DNA from: Flavobacterium sp. UGB4466
GTDB lineage: Bacteria; Bacteroidota; Bacteroidia; Flavobacteriales; Flavobacteriaceae
Assembly (NCBI RefSeq): GCF_903469665.1
Contig: NZ_CAGKLC010000045.1
Span: 1 to 37,808 of the forward strand
Reading direction: 5' to 3'
DNA: 37,808 bases
The notes beneath the pieces were generated by a model. It worked only from the letters and a program-made list of their open reading frames with translations. It did no database searches and was not told the origin of the DNA. Positions 24,106 through 32,106 of this stretch are shown here, piece after piece; the stretch's first letter is position 1, and every line of letters starts with the position of its first letter. The position numbers were made by a program, and so were the translations under genes.

Positions 24106-25401
24106 CTATTTCAAAATCCCTTTTTTATAAGTTTCAATGGCGCGATCTCTTGCAAACGCATGATCCACCATTGGTTCGTTATAGCCTAAATCAAATTCCG
24201 GAATCCATTTGCGAATGTAGATTCCTTTCTCATCAAACTTCTTTTGTTGAATTTCGGGATTGAAAACTCTGAAATAGGGTGCAGCATCACAACCCGTTCC
24301 GGCTGCCCACTGCCAGTTGCCTACATTGGAAGCCAATTCGAAATCCAGTAATTTTTCGGCAAAGTACGCCTCGCCCCATTGCCAGTTGATGAGCAGATGT
24401 TTGCATAAAAAGCTGGCCACCACCATGCGAACCCGATTGTGCATATACCCCGTTTCGTTTAGCTGACGCATTCCGGCATCGACCATGGGGTAACCCGTAG
24501 TTCCGGAACACCAGCGTTTAAAATCGTCTTCGTTATTACGCCATTGAATACCGTCGTAAGCCGATTTGAAATTGTGATTCACAACATTTGGGAAGCTAAA
24601 TAAAATCTGGATGAAGAATTCTCTCCAAATCAGTTCGCTTAAAAAGGTTTGGTTTTTTCGATTGGCCCAATTAACCAGTTTGCGAATACTAACCGTTCCA
24701 AAACGCAAATGCGGTGAAAGGTAGGAAGTACTGTCCTCAGCCGGGAAATCGCGTGTTTCTTTATAATTAGAAATTTGACTTAAATCCGGAGGAAGTACTT
24801 TTATAACGCTTTTCTCAAAACCAATTTCAGCTAATTCGGGAAAAGTAAACTGATTTTTACTGAAGTTCTGATAACCAATTTTGGTATCAAATTCAGGAGC
24901 CTGTCCTGAAAGATGGTATTTTTCCAGCCACTTGTTTTTGTAGGGTGTATAAACGGTGTAAGGAAGTTCGTCAGCTTTTGTAATTTCCTTTTCTTCAAAA
25001 ATAACGTGATCTTTGAATGAGGACGCTGTGATATGGTGTTGTGCTAATAATTGCTCAATAGCAGCATCACGTTTGATGGCAAAAGGCTCGTAATCTTTAT
25101 TAAAAAAAACGTGCTGAATGTCAAATTCAGTTATAAGTGATTCCCAAACCTTACTTGTAGTTCCTTTTTTAATCAGAATGGAGGAATCAATTGCTTTTAG
25201 TTGTTCGTTTATTTTTTGAAGTGATTCAAAAATAAACTGAACGCGTGCATCGTTTTTGGGAAGGTTTTCCAGAATTTCATCATCAAAAATAAACAACGGA
25301 ATTACAGGAAAATCCGATTGCAGGGCATGAAATAGTCCGGTATTGTCTTCTAAACGCAAATCGCGTCGGAACCAGAAAAAGGAAACTTTTTGTTTTGTCA
25401 T
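24106..25401 (-). CDS. phr: Deoxyribodipyrimidine photolyase / cryptochrome family, class I-like
   Basis: This 431-residue flavoprotein probably repairs UV-induced cyclobutane pyrimidine dimers using light. The N-terminal antenna domain begins VSFFWFRRDLRLEDNTGL. The FAD domain shows SYLSPHLRFGTVSIRKLV, ELIWREFFIQ, TGYPMVDAGMRQL and NVGNWQWAAGTGCDAAPYFR. The Asn of LASNVG, near flavin N5 in photolyases, is present, and all three tryptophans of the electron-transfer triad (KRWCSG, LLINWQWGE and GNWQW) are conserved. That favours a working photolyase over a pure cryptochrome. It follows the SRPBCC gene on the same strand and lies in the light-response block. Confidence 0.93.
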   Translation of the reverse strand: MTKQKVSFFWFRRDLRLEDNTGLFHALQSDFPVIPLFIFDDEILENLPKNDARVQFIFESLQKINEQLKAIDSSILIKKGTTSKVWESLITEFDIQHVFFNKDYEPFAIKRDAAIEQLLAQHHITASSFKDHVIFEEKEITKADELPYTVYTPYKNKWLEKYHLSGQAPEFDTKIGYQNFSKNQFTFPELAEIGFEKSVIKVLPPDLSQISNYKETRDFPAEDSTSYLSPHLRFGTVSIRKLVNWANRKNQTFLSELIWREFFIQILFSFPNVVNHNFKSAYDGIQWRNNEDDFKRWCSGTTGYPMVDAGMRQLNETGYMHNRVRMVVASFLCKHLLINWQWGEAYFAEKLLDFELASNVGNWQWAAGTGCDAAPYFRVFNPEIQQKKFDEKGIYIRKWIPEFDLGYNEPMVDHAFARDRAIETYKKGILK

Positions 25402-25452
25402 GGTATGATGTTCTGCTAGATTTTTTATCTCAGCTAAGAGATTTATACTGAT

Positions 25453-25917
25453 TTAAGCTTTTGAATTGAATAGTTCCTCGATTTTATTGTAGCGATAATC
25501 AAAAATAGTTTTGAGTTTGTTTTTTACAATAAGACTGTTCATGATTCTGCCCAGATACCCTAATGGTAAAGCGTAGTGCACCACATCAATCATTTTGGTT
25601 CCGGTTGCTGTGGGCTCGAAAAAGTGTTTGTGATGCCATAAAGCGTAAGGACCAAATCGCTGTTCGTCGACAAAATAGTGGTTCTCCTTTGAAACAGTGA
25701 TGATCGTCATCCAGTTAATTTTAATGCCCAAAAGAGGTTTTAAAGTATAGGTAATAATTTGTCCGGGATACATGCGCTTATTGTCAAAATCCTGAATTTC
25801 GAAACTCATATTATCCAGTGTTATCGTTTGGAGATTTTTCGGACTTGAAAAAAAATCCCAACATTCTTCAACAGTAGCGTTTACATGTTGTACGGTCTCT
25901 ATTTTGTATACTTTCAT
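25453..25917 (-). CDS. SRPBCC-family (START-like) protein
   Basis: This 154-residue START/Bet v 1-fold protein begins YKIETVQHVNATVEECWDFF and ends with an amphipathic helix (NSLIVKNKLKTIFDYRYNKI). Other recognisable parts are ITYTLKPLLGIKINWMT, DEQRFGPYALWHHKHFFE and MIDVVHYALPLGYLGRIMN. The pattern DEQRxGPYxxWxHxHxF is typical of the SRPBCC proteins found beside photolyase and TIGR01777 genes. Its hydrophobic pocket presumably binds a lipid or carotenoid-like ligand; none is established. It lies 51 bp upstream of the photolyase gene on the same strand. Confidence 0.88.
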   Translation of the reverse strand: MKVYKIETVQHVNATVEECWDFFSSPKNLQTITLDNMSFEIQDFDNKRMYPGQIITYTLKPLLGIKINWMTIITVSKENHYFVDEQRFGPYALWHHKHFFEPTATGTKMIDVVHYALPLGYLGRIMNSLIVKNKLKTIFDYRYNKIEELFNSKA

Positions 25918-26051
25918 AAAATCAGTTTTAATTTTAACTCGTTGGATGCGATTAATTTTAATACCTGCTGACCTGGGGGCTGTATTTCTAAAATCTATGT
26001 GTTGTCATTTTTTTTGTTAATGACACTAACGGGTTAGATTAATCCCAAAAA

Positions 26052-26312
26052 CAATATGTGTCGAGCCTACGGCTCTTTTATTACGATGCCTTTTTTACGA
26101 CGGATTAAAATCCGTCGCTACAATATGGGTCGAGCCGATGGCTCTTTTATTATGATATCTTTTTCTAGGATGGATTAAAATCCATCGCTACAATATTATT
26201 CGGGCCAATGGCTCGTCTGCGACACTAGAGTTTCGAAGGAACGACAAATATTGTAACAACGGATTTTAATCCGTTGAAAATAAAGCGTCATGAGAATAAG
26301 TTCCAGCGGAAC
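26052..26312. repeat. REP-like palindrome cluster
   Basis: Two direct units 70 bp apart each hold a small hairpin (GAGCC-nnn-GGCTC at about 26063 and 26132) and a larger one: GACGGATT-AA-AATCCGTC (26099-26116) and GATGGATT-AA-AATCCATC (26169-26186). The arms differ by a compensatory pair, so the stem is preserved. A third large hairpin, CAACGGATT-TT-AATCCGTTG (26257-26276), is in inverted orientation, and GTTCC-AGC-GGAAC lies at 26300-26312. CGCTACAATAT follows each direct unit. Confidence 0.88.
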
Positions 26313-26393
26313 GACACATTTTACACAGCTTTAAATCACAACAACGATCTTCGTTTCTTTTTTAAATTTAATTACCATGAGTATAATTCATTT

Positions 26394-26443
26394 TAACACA
26401 TAGAAACATAGTTTCCTAATCCATAAAAAAGGCGTTTCACTTT
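26394..26443 (-). repeat. Dispersed repeat, copy B (inverted relative to copy A)
   Basis: Its reverse complement matches 19599-19645 across GTGAAACGCCTTTTTT and GGAAACTATGTTTCTATG, with a few extra bases in the centre. The two copies face each other about 6.8 kb apart. Confidence 0.8.
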
Positions 26444-26563
26444 ATTTAAATACACACAAGCTTCTATGTGAAAGAAATATATTTCTTTTTTTGTTCTCTT
26501 TTTAGTAAAAAAATCTATGTTTCTATGTGTTAAATCAATTTTTTGTTGCGGACACCTAATGCG

Positions 26564-27004
26564 TTAAATTTTATAATATTTAAAAGGAACAAACAACATT
26601 CCGAAACATTCCCCGTCTTCTTTGTCTAAATGCTTGTGGTGTATTTTATGTGCTTTTCGCAGGCCAATCAAGTATTTGTTTTTGGTGTTTTTAAACCATT
26701 TAAAACGCTGATGAATCAAAACATCGTGAATCAAAAAATAACACACCCCATAAAGCGTTACTCCACAGGCAATAAAAAATAAGTAGTTGAATCCACCCTC
26801 AACACCAAAGTAAAAAAGAAAAATACTGGGGATGGCAAACAGGACAAAGAAAATATCGTTGCGTTCAAAAGTGTTTTCGTATTTGGGTTGATGGTGATCT
26901 GCATGAAAATACCACATCAGCCCATGCATGATGTACTTGTGAGTGAGCCAGGTGACACATTCCATGAATAAAAAAATACCTAAAAAAATTAAAAAAGAAA
27001 TCAT
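26564..27004 (-). CDS. crtZ: Beta-carotene 3-hydroxylase (fatty acid hydroxylase superfamily)
   Basis: This 146-residue di-iron membrane hydroxylase adds the 3- and 3'-hydroxyls that turn beta-carotene into zeaxanthin. All histidine boxes are present: HKYIMH (HX4H), HADHH, HDVLIH and HKIHHKH. Hydrophobic helices lie at about 2-20, 50-68 and 72-92. It is 65 bp downstream of crtB on the same strand and is the last gene of the crt group. It implies that beta-carotene is made, so a lycopene cyclase must be encoded elsewhere, as none is seen in this window. Confidence 0.93.
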   Translation of the reverse strand: MISFLIFLGIFLFMECVTWLTHKYIMHGLMWYFHADHHQPKYENTFERNDIFFVLFAIPSIFLFYFGVEGGFNYLFFIACGVTLYGVCYFLIHDVLIHQRFKWFKNTKNKYLIGLRKAHKIHHKHLDKEDGECFGMLFVPFKYYKI

Positions 27005-27069
27005 TTTGTATGTCTTGAATTTACGTTTTAGCTTATAAAAGTTAAGTTTCTCTATATTGGGAATTGATC

Positions 27070-27909
27070 TTAGACTAATTTTAATTTATAGGTTACAAAA
27101 GACTGTGCTAAAAGCCCGGCTTTGGTATAATTAGAAACTCTGATTCTCGAATTTCCAATTTCGTAATAAGGGGTGTTTTTAAGCTTCTGAAGCAGTTTTC
27201 GGTAATAAATATAAGCAGTATAAACACCAAATTTAGCGTCGATAGGAAGTTTTACAATACCCTGAAAAGCGATTCTGAAATCTTCTTCGATTTCGGCAAT
27301 AATATTCGTTTTAGCTTCTTCGTCAAAGGAATTTAAATCAATTCCCGGAAAGTAATTTCGGTTCAAAACCAAATTATCCTCTTTTAGATCTCTCAGAAAA
27401 TTAACCTTTTGAAAGGCCGATCCCAATCGCATGGCTTCATTTTTGAGTTGTTCGTATTTTTGTTCGTTTCCTTTTACAAAAACCTTCAGACACATTAGGC
27501 CAACTACATCTGCCGAACCATAAATGTAATCTTCATATTCAGTATGAGTAGGGTAACTTGACTTCACAAGATCGAGTTTCATGCTTTTTAAAAAGGCCTG
27601 AATCAGATCATCAGTAATATTGTACTGCTTTACGGTATGCTGAAAAGAGTTGAGAATAGGGTTAAGGCTGATACCTGTTTGCATCGCTTTGTAATATTCT
27701 TTCTCGAAATCATGGATGAGGTTCTCTTTTTCAAAGTCATGAAATGAATCGACAATTTCGTCAGCAAAACGTACAAACCCGTAAATGCTGTAAATAGCAT
27801 CACGAATACCCGGTGACAACATTTTAACGGCCAATGAAAATGAGGTACTGTAACTCTGAGTAACCAGTTTGCTGCATTTGAAAGAAACAGTGTCGAATAG
27901 TGATTTCAT
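27070..27909 (-). CDS. crtB: 15-cis-phytoene synthase
   Basis: This 279-residue squalene/phytoene synthase condenses two geranylgeranyl diphosphates into phytoene. Both Asp-rich magnesium motifs are present: DEIVD (50-54) and DLKED (174-178, within NFLRDLKEDN). The N-terminal SYSTSFSLAVKMLSPGIRDA and VRFADEIVD segments are typical. Only 3 bp separate it from the crtI stop, so the pair is one operon. The product is probably peripheral to the inner membrane. Confidence 0.95.
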   Translation of the reverse strand: MKSLFDTVSFKCSKLVTQSYSTSFSLAVKMLSPGIRDAIYSIYGFVRFADEIVDSFHDFEKENLIHDFEKEYYKAMQTGISLNPILNSFQHTVKQYNITDDLIQAFLKSMKLDLVKSSYPTHTEYEDYIYGSADVVGLMCLKVFVKGNEQKYEQLKNEAMRLGSAFQKVNFLRDLKEDNLVLNRNYFPGIDLNSFDEEAKTNIIAEIEEDFRIAFQGIVKLPIDAKFGVYTAYIYYRKLLQKLKNTPYYEIGNSRIRVSNYTKAGLLAQSFVTYKLKLV

Positions 27910-27912
27910 TTG

Positions 27913-29379
27913 TTAAGAACTAAAAGATTTTTGAATTAACTCAGCTGCTAATTTTCCTGAAATTAAAGCAGGTGGAACACCAGGGCCGGGAACCGTTAAC
28001 TGTCCCGTAAAATATAAATTACGAACTTTTTTACTTTTTAGTTTGGGCCTTAGAAAAGCGGTTTGCAATAGTGTATTGGCCATTCCGTAAGCATTGCCTT
28101 TATAGGCATTGTAATCGTCGACAAAATCGTTCTTACAAAATGATCTCTTAAATATAATGCTATTTTTTATTTGTTGATCGGTTAATTGTTCGAATCTGGA
28201 GATTATTTTTTCAAAATAGACTTCACGAAGTTGTTCATTGTCTTGTATTCCGGGGGCTAACGGAATGAGGAAAAAACCGCTTTCCATTCCTTCCGGAGCA
28301 GCAGTTAAATCTGTTTTAGAAGGGAAATTGGCATAAAACAAGGGCTGTTCGGGCCATTTCGGATCGTCGTAGATGTCGGCTGCGTGTTGGTTAAAATCAA
28401 CATCAAAAAACAAAGAGTGGTGTGTGATGTTGGCTATTTTTTTATTGAATCCCACAAAAAAGAGAAGAGAGGAGGGGGCAAAAGTACGGCTTTCCCAATA
28501 TTTTTCTGAATAAGCACGATGTTCGATATCCAGTAAAGTTTCGGTATGTTGATAGTCAGCACCGCTTAAAATAATATCCGCTTCTATGGTTTTTCCGTCA
28601 ATTAAAAGTCCTGTGGCTTTTTTGTCTTTAACAATAATCTTTTCAATAGGAGAGTTGGTTGTAATCGTTACGCCTAATTCCAATGCCAGTTTTTCGATTC
28701 CGCGTACCACATCGTACATTCCGGTTTTTGGGTGCCAGGTTCCTAAGCCAAAATCGGCATAATTCATAAAATTATAAAAAGATGGGGTTTTTGTAGGTTT
28801 TGCACCTAAAAACAAAACGGGAAACTCCAGTATTTGGATGAGTTTTGGATTCTTAAACTGCTTTCGGATATCGGCGCTAACCGTACTAATAAACTGATTC
28901 AGTTTGAAAGCTGTTTGGACTGTGATTAATTCCAGTGCCGAAACTCCGGGACGATAGACTAAATCTTTGATGGCAATATCATAATTGCTTTTGGCGTGAT
29001 TGATGAATTTTTGAAGTTTCTCACCGCTTCCTGTTTCAATCTGTTCGAAAGTGTTTTTTATTTCTTCTAAATTGTCATAAATGCTGATGAAATCATTTAA
29101 ACCAAAATACACTCTGTAAGCCGGATTCAGTTTGATGAGCTCGTAATAGTCGGAAGAGTTTTTATTGAAATCCTGAAAAAAGCGTTCGAAAACATCCGGC
29201 ATCCAATACCAGCTTGGTCCCATGTCGAATGTAAAGCCTTCTTTCTTAAATTGTCTGGCTCTGCCTCCAATAGTTTCATTTTTCTCATAGATAGTTACCG
29301 TATTACCTTGCTGTGCGAGATAACATGAAGCGGCTAGAGAAGAAAAGCCTGAACCTATTATTGCTATAGTTTTTTTCAT
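27913..29379 (-). CDS. crtI: Phytoene desaturase (phytoene to lycopene)
   Basis: This 488-residue flavin-dependent desaturase converts phytoene stepwise to lycopene. The FAD-binding Rossmann motif is at the N-terminus (IIGSGFSSLAASCYLAQQG, then IYEKNETIGGRARQ and FTFDMGPSWYWMP). The C-terminal signature is LYFTGQLTVPGPGVPPALIS. Length fits bacterial CrtI. It sits between the MerR regulator (37 bp upstream) and crtB (3 bp downstream). Two matches to the -7 consensus (TATATTTG at 29395-29388 and TATTTTTG at 29416-29409, minus strand) fall in the 37-bp gap, but neither has a well-spaced -33 box. Confidence 0.95.
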   Translation of the reverse strand: MKKTIAIIGSGFSSLAASCYLAQQGNTVTIYEKNETIGGRARQFKKEGFTFDMGPSWYWMPDVFERFFQDFNKNSSDYYELIKLNPAYRVYFGLNDFISIYDNLEEIKNTFEQIETGSGEKLQKFINHAKSNYDIAIKDLVYRPGVSALELITVQTAFKLNQFISTVSADIRKQFKNPKLIQILEFPVLFLGAKPTKTPSFYNFMNYADFGLGTWHPKTGMYDVVRGIEKLALELGVTITTNSPIEKIIVKDKKATGLLIDGKTIEADIILSGADYQHTETLLDIEHRAYSEKYWESRTFAPSSLLFFVGFNKKIANITHHSLFFDVDFNQHAADIYDDPKWPEQPLFYANFPSKTDLTAAPEGMESGFFLIPLAPGIQDNEQLREVYFEKIISRFEQLTDQQIKNSIIFKRSFCKNDFVDDYNAYKGNAYGMANTLLQTAFLRPKLKSKKVRNLYFTGQLTVPGPGVPPALISGKLAAELIQKSFSS

Positions 29380-29416
29380 TTGTTTAACAAATATACAAAA
29401 ACTTTAAACAAAAATA

Positions 29417-30316
29417 TTACAGCATGCTGATTGTTTCTTCCATAGAATCAAAAACGCGTATTCTTTCCGATAAAATTTTCTGATCGATATGTTCGACCAT
29501 GTTTCCCATAAGCCAAATCTCGTTGTTCTTTTGAAGCAACTTTTGTCCCATCGATTTGACATATTGGTTGATTACGTTGCGATCTGGTTGAACAGTCATG
29601 AAAGATACAAAAGTAATGTTCTCGAAATGTTTGGTTAAATCCTGGAGGTTTTCGATAGGCATGCTTTCGCCCAGATAAATGGTTTTGTATCCTTTTAGTA
29701 AAATCTCGTACTGCAAATAAAGTAAGCCTATTTTATGGATTTCATTCAAAGGAAGAGAAAGTACAAAAATTCGATCGGTTTTCGTGGGTCTTAGAATTTG
29801 CAGGCTTTCTGTATAAATTAATATTTTCTGCTTAATCAAATGACTCATAAAATGCTCATTTGCGGGAGTTATGGTTTCGGATTGCCATAATAAACCTAAT
29901 TCTTTTAGTAAAGGAAGAAAATTGTCTTTGAAAACTTCTCTAAATGATTTTTCAGAAATAAGCCAGTCGAAAGTATTGAAGAAGATTTCCTGATCAAAAT
30001 TCATCATCGCCATCTTGAAGGAAGTAATGGCGTAATTTTGGGAGTTTTTTTTGGAGATGATTTCGCGAACTAATTGTGGAATTTTTTCTTCGGGATAGGT
30101 CGCTATTTTAGATATTTTATAGCCGTATTCGTGTAATAATGTGATGTTTAAAAGCTTTTGAAGATTCTGTAGATTATAAAGCCTGATATTGGTATCGGTA
30201 CGCATGGGCTCTAAGATATTGTATCTTTTTTCCCAGATGCGAATGGTATGTGCTTTTATTCCGGATAAGTTTTCAAGATCTTTTATGCTGAAAACCGTTT
30301 TTATATTGTTTATCAT
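29417..30316 (-). CDS. MerR-family regulator with cobalamin-binding domain, CarH/LitR-like
   Basis: The 299-residue protein has a MerR winged helix (about 7-75: FSIKDLENLSGIKAHTIRIW, EKRYNILEPMRTDTNIRLY), a helical cobalamin cap domain and a Rossmann cobalamin domain (about 180-299). The CarH cap signature W-x9-EH is exact: Trp144, Glu154, His155 in LLWQSETITPANEH. The lower-ligand motif ExHxxG is present as EIHKIG (His194). In CarH/LitR proteins adenosylcobalamin holds a repressor tetramer together until light breaks its Co-C bond. The residue after Trp144 is Gln, not the His seen in Thermus CarH. It heads the crtI-crtB-crtZ group, the expected target, and probably controls its own promoter. 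Confidence 0.9.
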   Translation of the reverse strand: MINNIKTVFSIKDLENLSGIKAHTIRIWEKRYNILEPMRTDTNIRLYNLQNLQKLLNITLLHEYGYKISKIATYPEEKIPQLVREIISKKNSQNYAITSFKMAMMNFDQEIFFNTFDWLISEKSFREVFKDNFLPLLKELGLLWQSETITPANEHFMSHLIKQKILIYTESLQILRPTKTDRIFVLSLPLNEIHKIGLLYLQYEILLKGYKTIYLGESMPIENLQDLTKHFENITFVSFMTVQPDRNVINQYVKSMGQKLLQKNNEIWLMGNMVEHIDQKILSERIRVFDSMEETISML

Positions 30317-30334
30317 TTTTCGCTAATTGGTGAA

Positions 30335-30366
30335 CAAAAATAGAATAAAATCTCAAATTACCTTTA
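30335..30366 (-). promoter_or_regulatory. Possible promoter of the MerR-crt operon
   Basis: TATTTTTG on the minus strand (30342 to 30335) fits TAnnTTTG and lies about 19 bp before the start codon. TAAAGGTA (30366 to 30359) lies where a -33 box or operator is expected; the same octamer forms the dyad in the TIGR01777/TetR region. No standard -33 TTTG is correctly spaced. Weak support. Confidence 0.3.
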
Positions 30367-30388
30367 TAACTTGGTTGAAATCCACAGG

Positions 30389-31351
30389 TTAAGAGAGATT
30401 TACAGATTGATAATGATTTAATTTGTCTAAATGAAGGATCGTTTTAGAACCATCTTTACTTCTGTTATACATCGTTTCAAATTTGGCGCCGTAAATTACT
30501 TCATCAAAAGTATAAGAAGTTCTTGCAGCTACAGTATTGCTGTACATATCGTCGAAAGTGGTAATAAAAACCAGTATTTCGCCATGTACTTTTTTAAAAT
30601 CTTCTTCTGTAAAATTATACAACGGACTGCTTTCTGTAATGGGATGTACCAGTGTCCAGCTTAAAGAAAGAGCGTTTATGCGTTCCAGTTCAAGGTCTAG
30701 ATTATAGAATTTATTGGTTTTTTGACCATTTTCTTCTAAACTTAATCCCAGAGTCATTCTGGCAGTAGCATCGGTGAAATTGGTGTTTTTAAAAGGAACA
30801 AGGCGTACCATGAGTCCTCTCTTGTCTTGGTAAGGTGAAATTAATGCATGATCGGCAAACTTTAAAAAAGCGGTTGGTTTGCTAAATCTTCCAAAGAAAA
30901 GACCGGTTGCTATGGCAAAGCTCAGCAATCCAATCAAAGCTTCGGCAGCAGAAAGAGCACTTGTTAAAAATCCGGTAGGGCTGATATGTCCGTATCCTAC
31001 AGTGGTAAAAGTTTGAGCGCTAAAAAAGTACGCCTGTCCGAACTGAATCAGTATACCTTCTGATTGCTTAATTCCGTTAAGATTTTCAATTCCGATAACA
31101 TAGTAAGCAAGTGCAAAAATAAAATTGATACCGATATAAAACGAAAAAAGGATAAGCATGAATTTCCAGTTGGGCATATCGATCATGGTGTGGTACCAGC
31201 TAATGCGACGAAGGATATGCATTCCTCTTTTTTCGACATTAGGTGTTCCGTTTTTGTTTACAAAACGGCTTCCGTAGCTGTTTGCATTTGATCCGAAACC
31301 GGAATTAATATCGGGTTGAGCTTTCTGGTTTATTTTCTTGAGAAGCGCCAT
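30389..31351 (-). CDS. Inward-rectifier (KirBac-type) potassium channel
   Basis: This 320-residue channel has two transmembrane helices (about 62-88 and 128-153) around a pore loop with the selectivity filter TTVGYG (116-121). A slide helix precedes TM1 (SWYHTMIDMPNWKF). The C-terminal cytoplasmic immunoglobulin-like domain (about 165-305) has the Kir order: FADHALISPYQDKRGLMVRL, ARMTLGLSLEENG, NLDLELERINALSLSWTLVHPI, GEILVFITTFDD. It lies 72 bp upstream of the MerR gene on the same strand. Whether it belongs to the light block or is simply a neighbour cannot be told from sequence. Confidence 0.94.
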   Translation of the reverse strand: MALLKKINQKAQPDINSGFGSNANSYGSRFVNKNGTPNVEKRGMHILRRISWYHTMIDMPNWKFMLILFSFYIGINFIFALAYYVIGIENLNGIKQSEGILIQFGQAYFFSAQTFTTVGYGHISPTGFLTSALSAAEALIGLLSFAIATGLFFGRFSKPTAFLKFADHALISPYQDKRGLMVRLVPFKNTNFTDATARMTLGLSLEENGQKTNKFYNLDLELERINALSLSWTLVHPITESSPLYNFTEEDFKKVHGEILVFITTFDDMYSNTVAARTSYTFDEVIYGAKFETMYNRSKDGSKTILHLDKLNHYQSVNLS

Positions 31352-31415
31352 TGCAGATTGGATTTAACAACAAATGTAAAAATATCTGTGAGATGAGGAA
31401 ATGGGCTGTAAAGAA

Positions 31416-31452
31416 AAAGCAATCTGTAAATAGAAATACTACAGATTGCTTT
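31416..31452. terminator. Terminator downstream of the TPR gene
   Basis: A perfect 13-bp stem (AAAGCAATCTGTA, 31416-31428, with 31440-31452) has an 11-nt loop. On the minus strand a T-rich tract follows (TTTTTCTTT), terminating the TPR gene transcript. T-rich sequence also follows on the plus strand. Confidence 0.88.
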
Positions 31453-31479
31453 TGTTTTTATTGCGATAAGATTTTAACT

Positions 31480-31980
31480 CTATTTGCAAAAAGTTGATTT
31501 GTTTTTGATAGCGCTTTGACTGCCTAATTCTATTGCTTTTGTAAAATCTTTGCAGGCATTTTTCTGATCTCCGATTTTGTTATAAGCCAAGCCTCTCAGG
31601 TTGTAAGCGATATAATCTTTTGGATTTAAACCCAGAGATGAGGTGCAGTCTGCAACGGTTTCTTTAAAATTCGTTAACTTGTAGTTTACGTTTGCTCTTC
31701 CGGTAAAGGCGTCGGCATTCATGCTGTCCAGGTCAATGGTTTTGCTAAAATCAGCAAGGGCGCCTTTAAGGTCGTTGAGTTTTAGTTTGGCAACACCGCG
31801 ATTTTGATAGGCCTCTACAAATTTTGAATTCATGCTGATGGCTTTTGTATAATCGGCAATCGCTCCTTTTGTATTGCCGGCTTCAGCTTTTTTAAGGGCT
31901 TTGTCAAAATAGCCGGTTGCAGATTGTGCCCAGGTAGAGCAGGTGATCATAACAAATGATACTAATAGAAATTTTTTCAT
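31480..31980 (-). CDS. Secreted tetratricopeptide-repeat protein
   Basis: The 166-residue protein has a Sec signal ending ...STWAQ (about residue 19) followed by about four TPR units: KAEAGNTKGAIADYTKAISM, NRGVAKLKLNDLKGALADFS, GRANVNYKLTNFKETVADC and NLRGLAYNKIGDQKNACKDF. TPRs form a helical scaffold for protein binding, here in the periplasm. A final cysteine lies at the C-terminus. It is monocistronic, closed by the terminator at 31416-31452. Binding partner unknown. Confidence 0.88.
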   Translation of the reverse strand: MKKFLLVSFVMITCSTWAQSATGYFDKALKKAEAGNTKGAIADYTKAISMNSKFVEAYQNRGVAKLKLNDLKGALADFSKTIDLDSMNADAFTGRANVNYKLTNFKETVADCTSSLGLNPKDYIAYNLRGLAYNKIGDQKNACKDFTKAIELGSQSAIKNKSTFCK

Positions 31981-32106
31981 AAACCAATTTGGGATTAGTT
32001 AGTAGGTTAATAATTTAGGAAACGAATTTAAGGAAGTTTTGTTTTGTAAGAGAAGTGCTTTTGTCAAATATTTATTATTTTTTTTGCGAAGAGAAGGATC
32101 AGTATT

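Larger units (their letters stand above)
25918..26563. repeat. Intergenic repeat region between SRPBCC gene and crtZ
   Basis: These 646 bp hold no gene. They contain a cluster of REP-like palindromes (26052-26312, listed separately), a 50-bp dispersed repeat copy (26394-26443), and further TATGTTTCTATGTGTTA-type sequence at about 26515-26533. A short hairpin TGTCATT/AATGACA occurs at 26003-26026. It also sits downstream of crtZ, where it may insulate the crt genes from the SRPBCC-photolyase pair. Confidence 0.75.
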
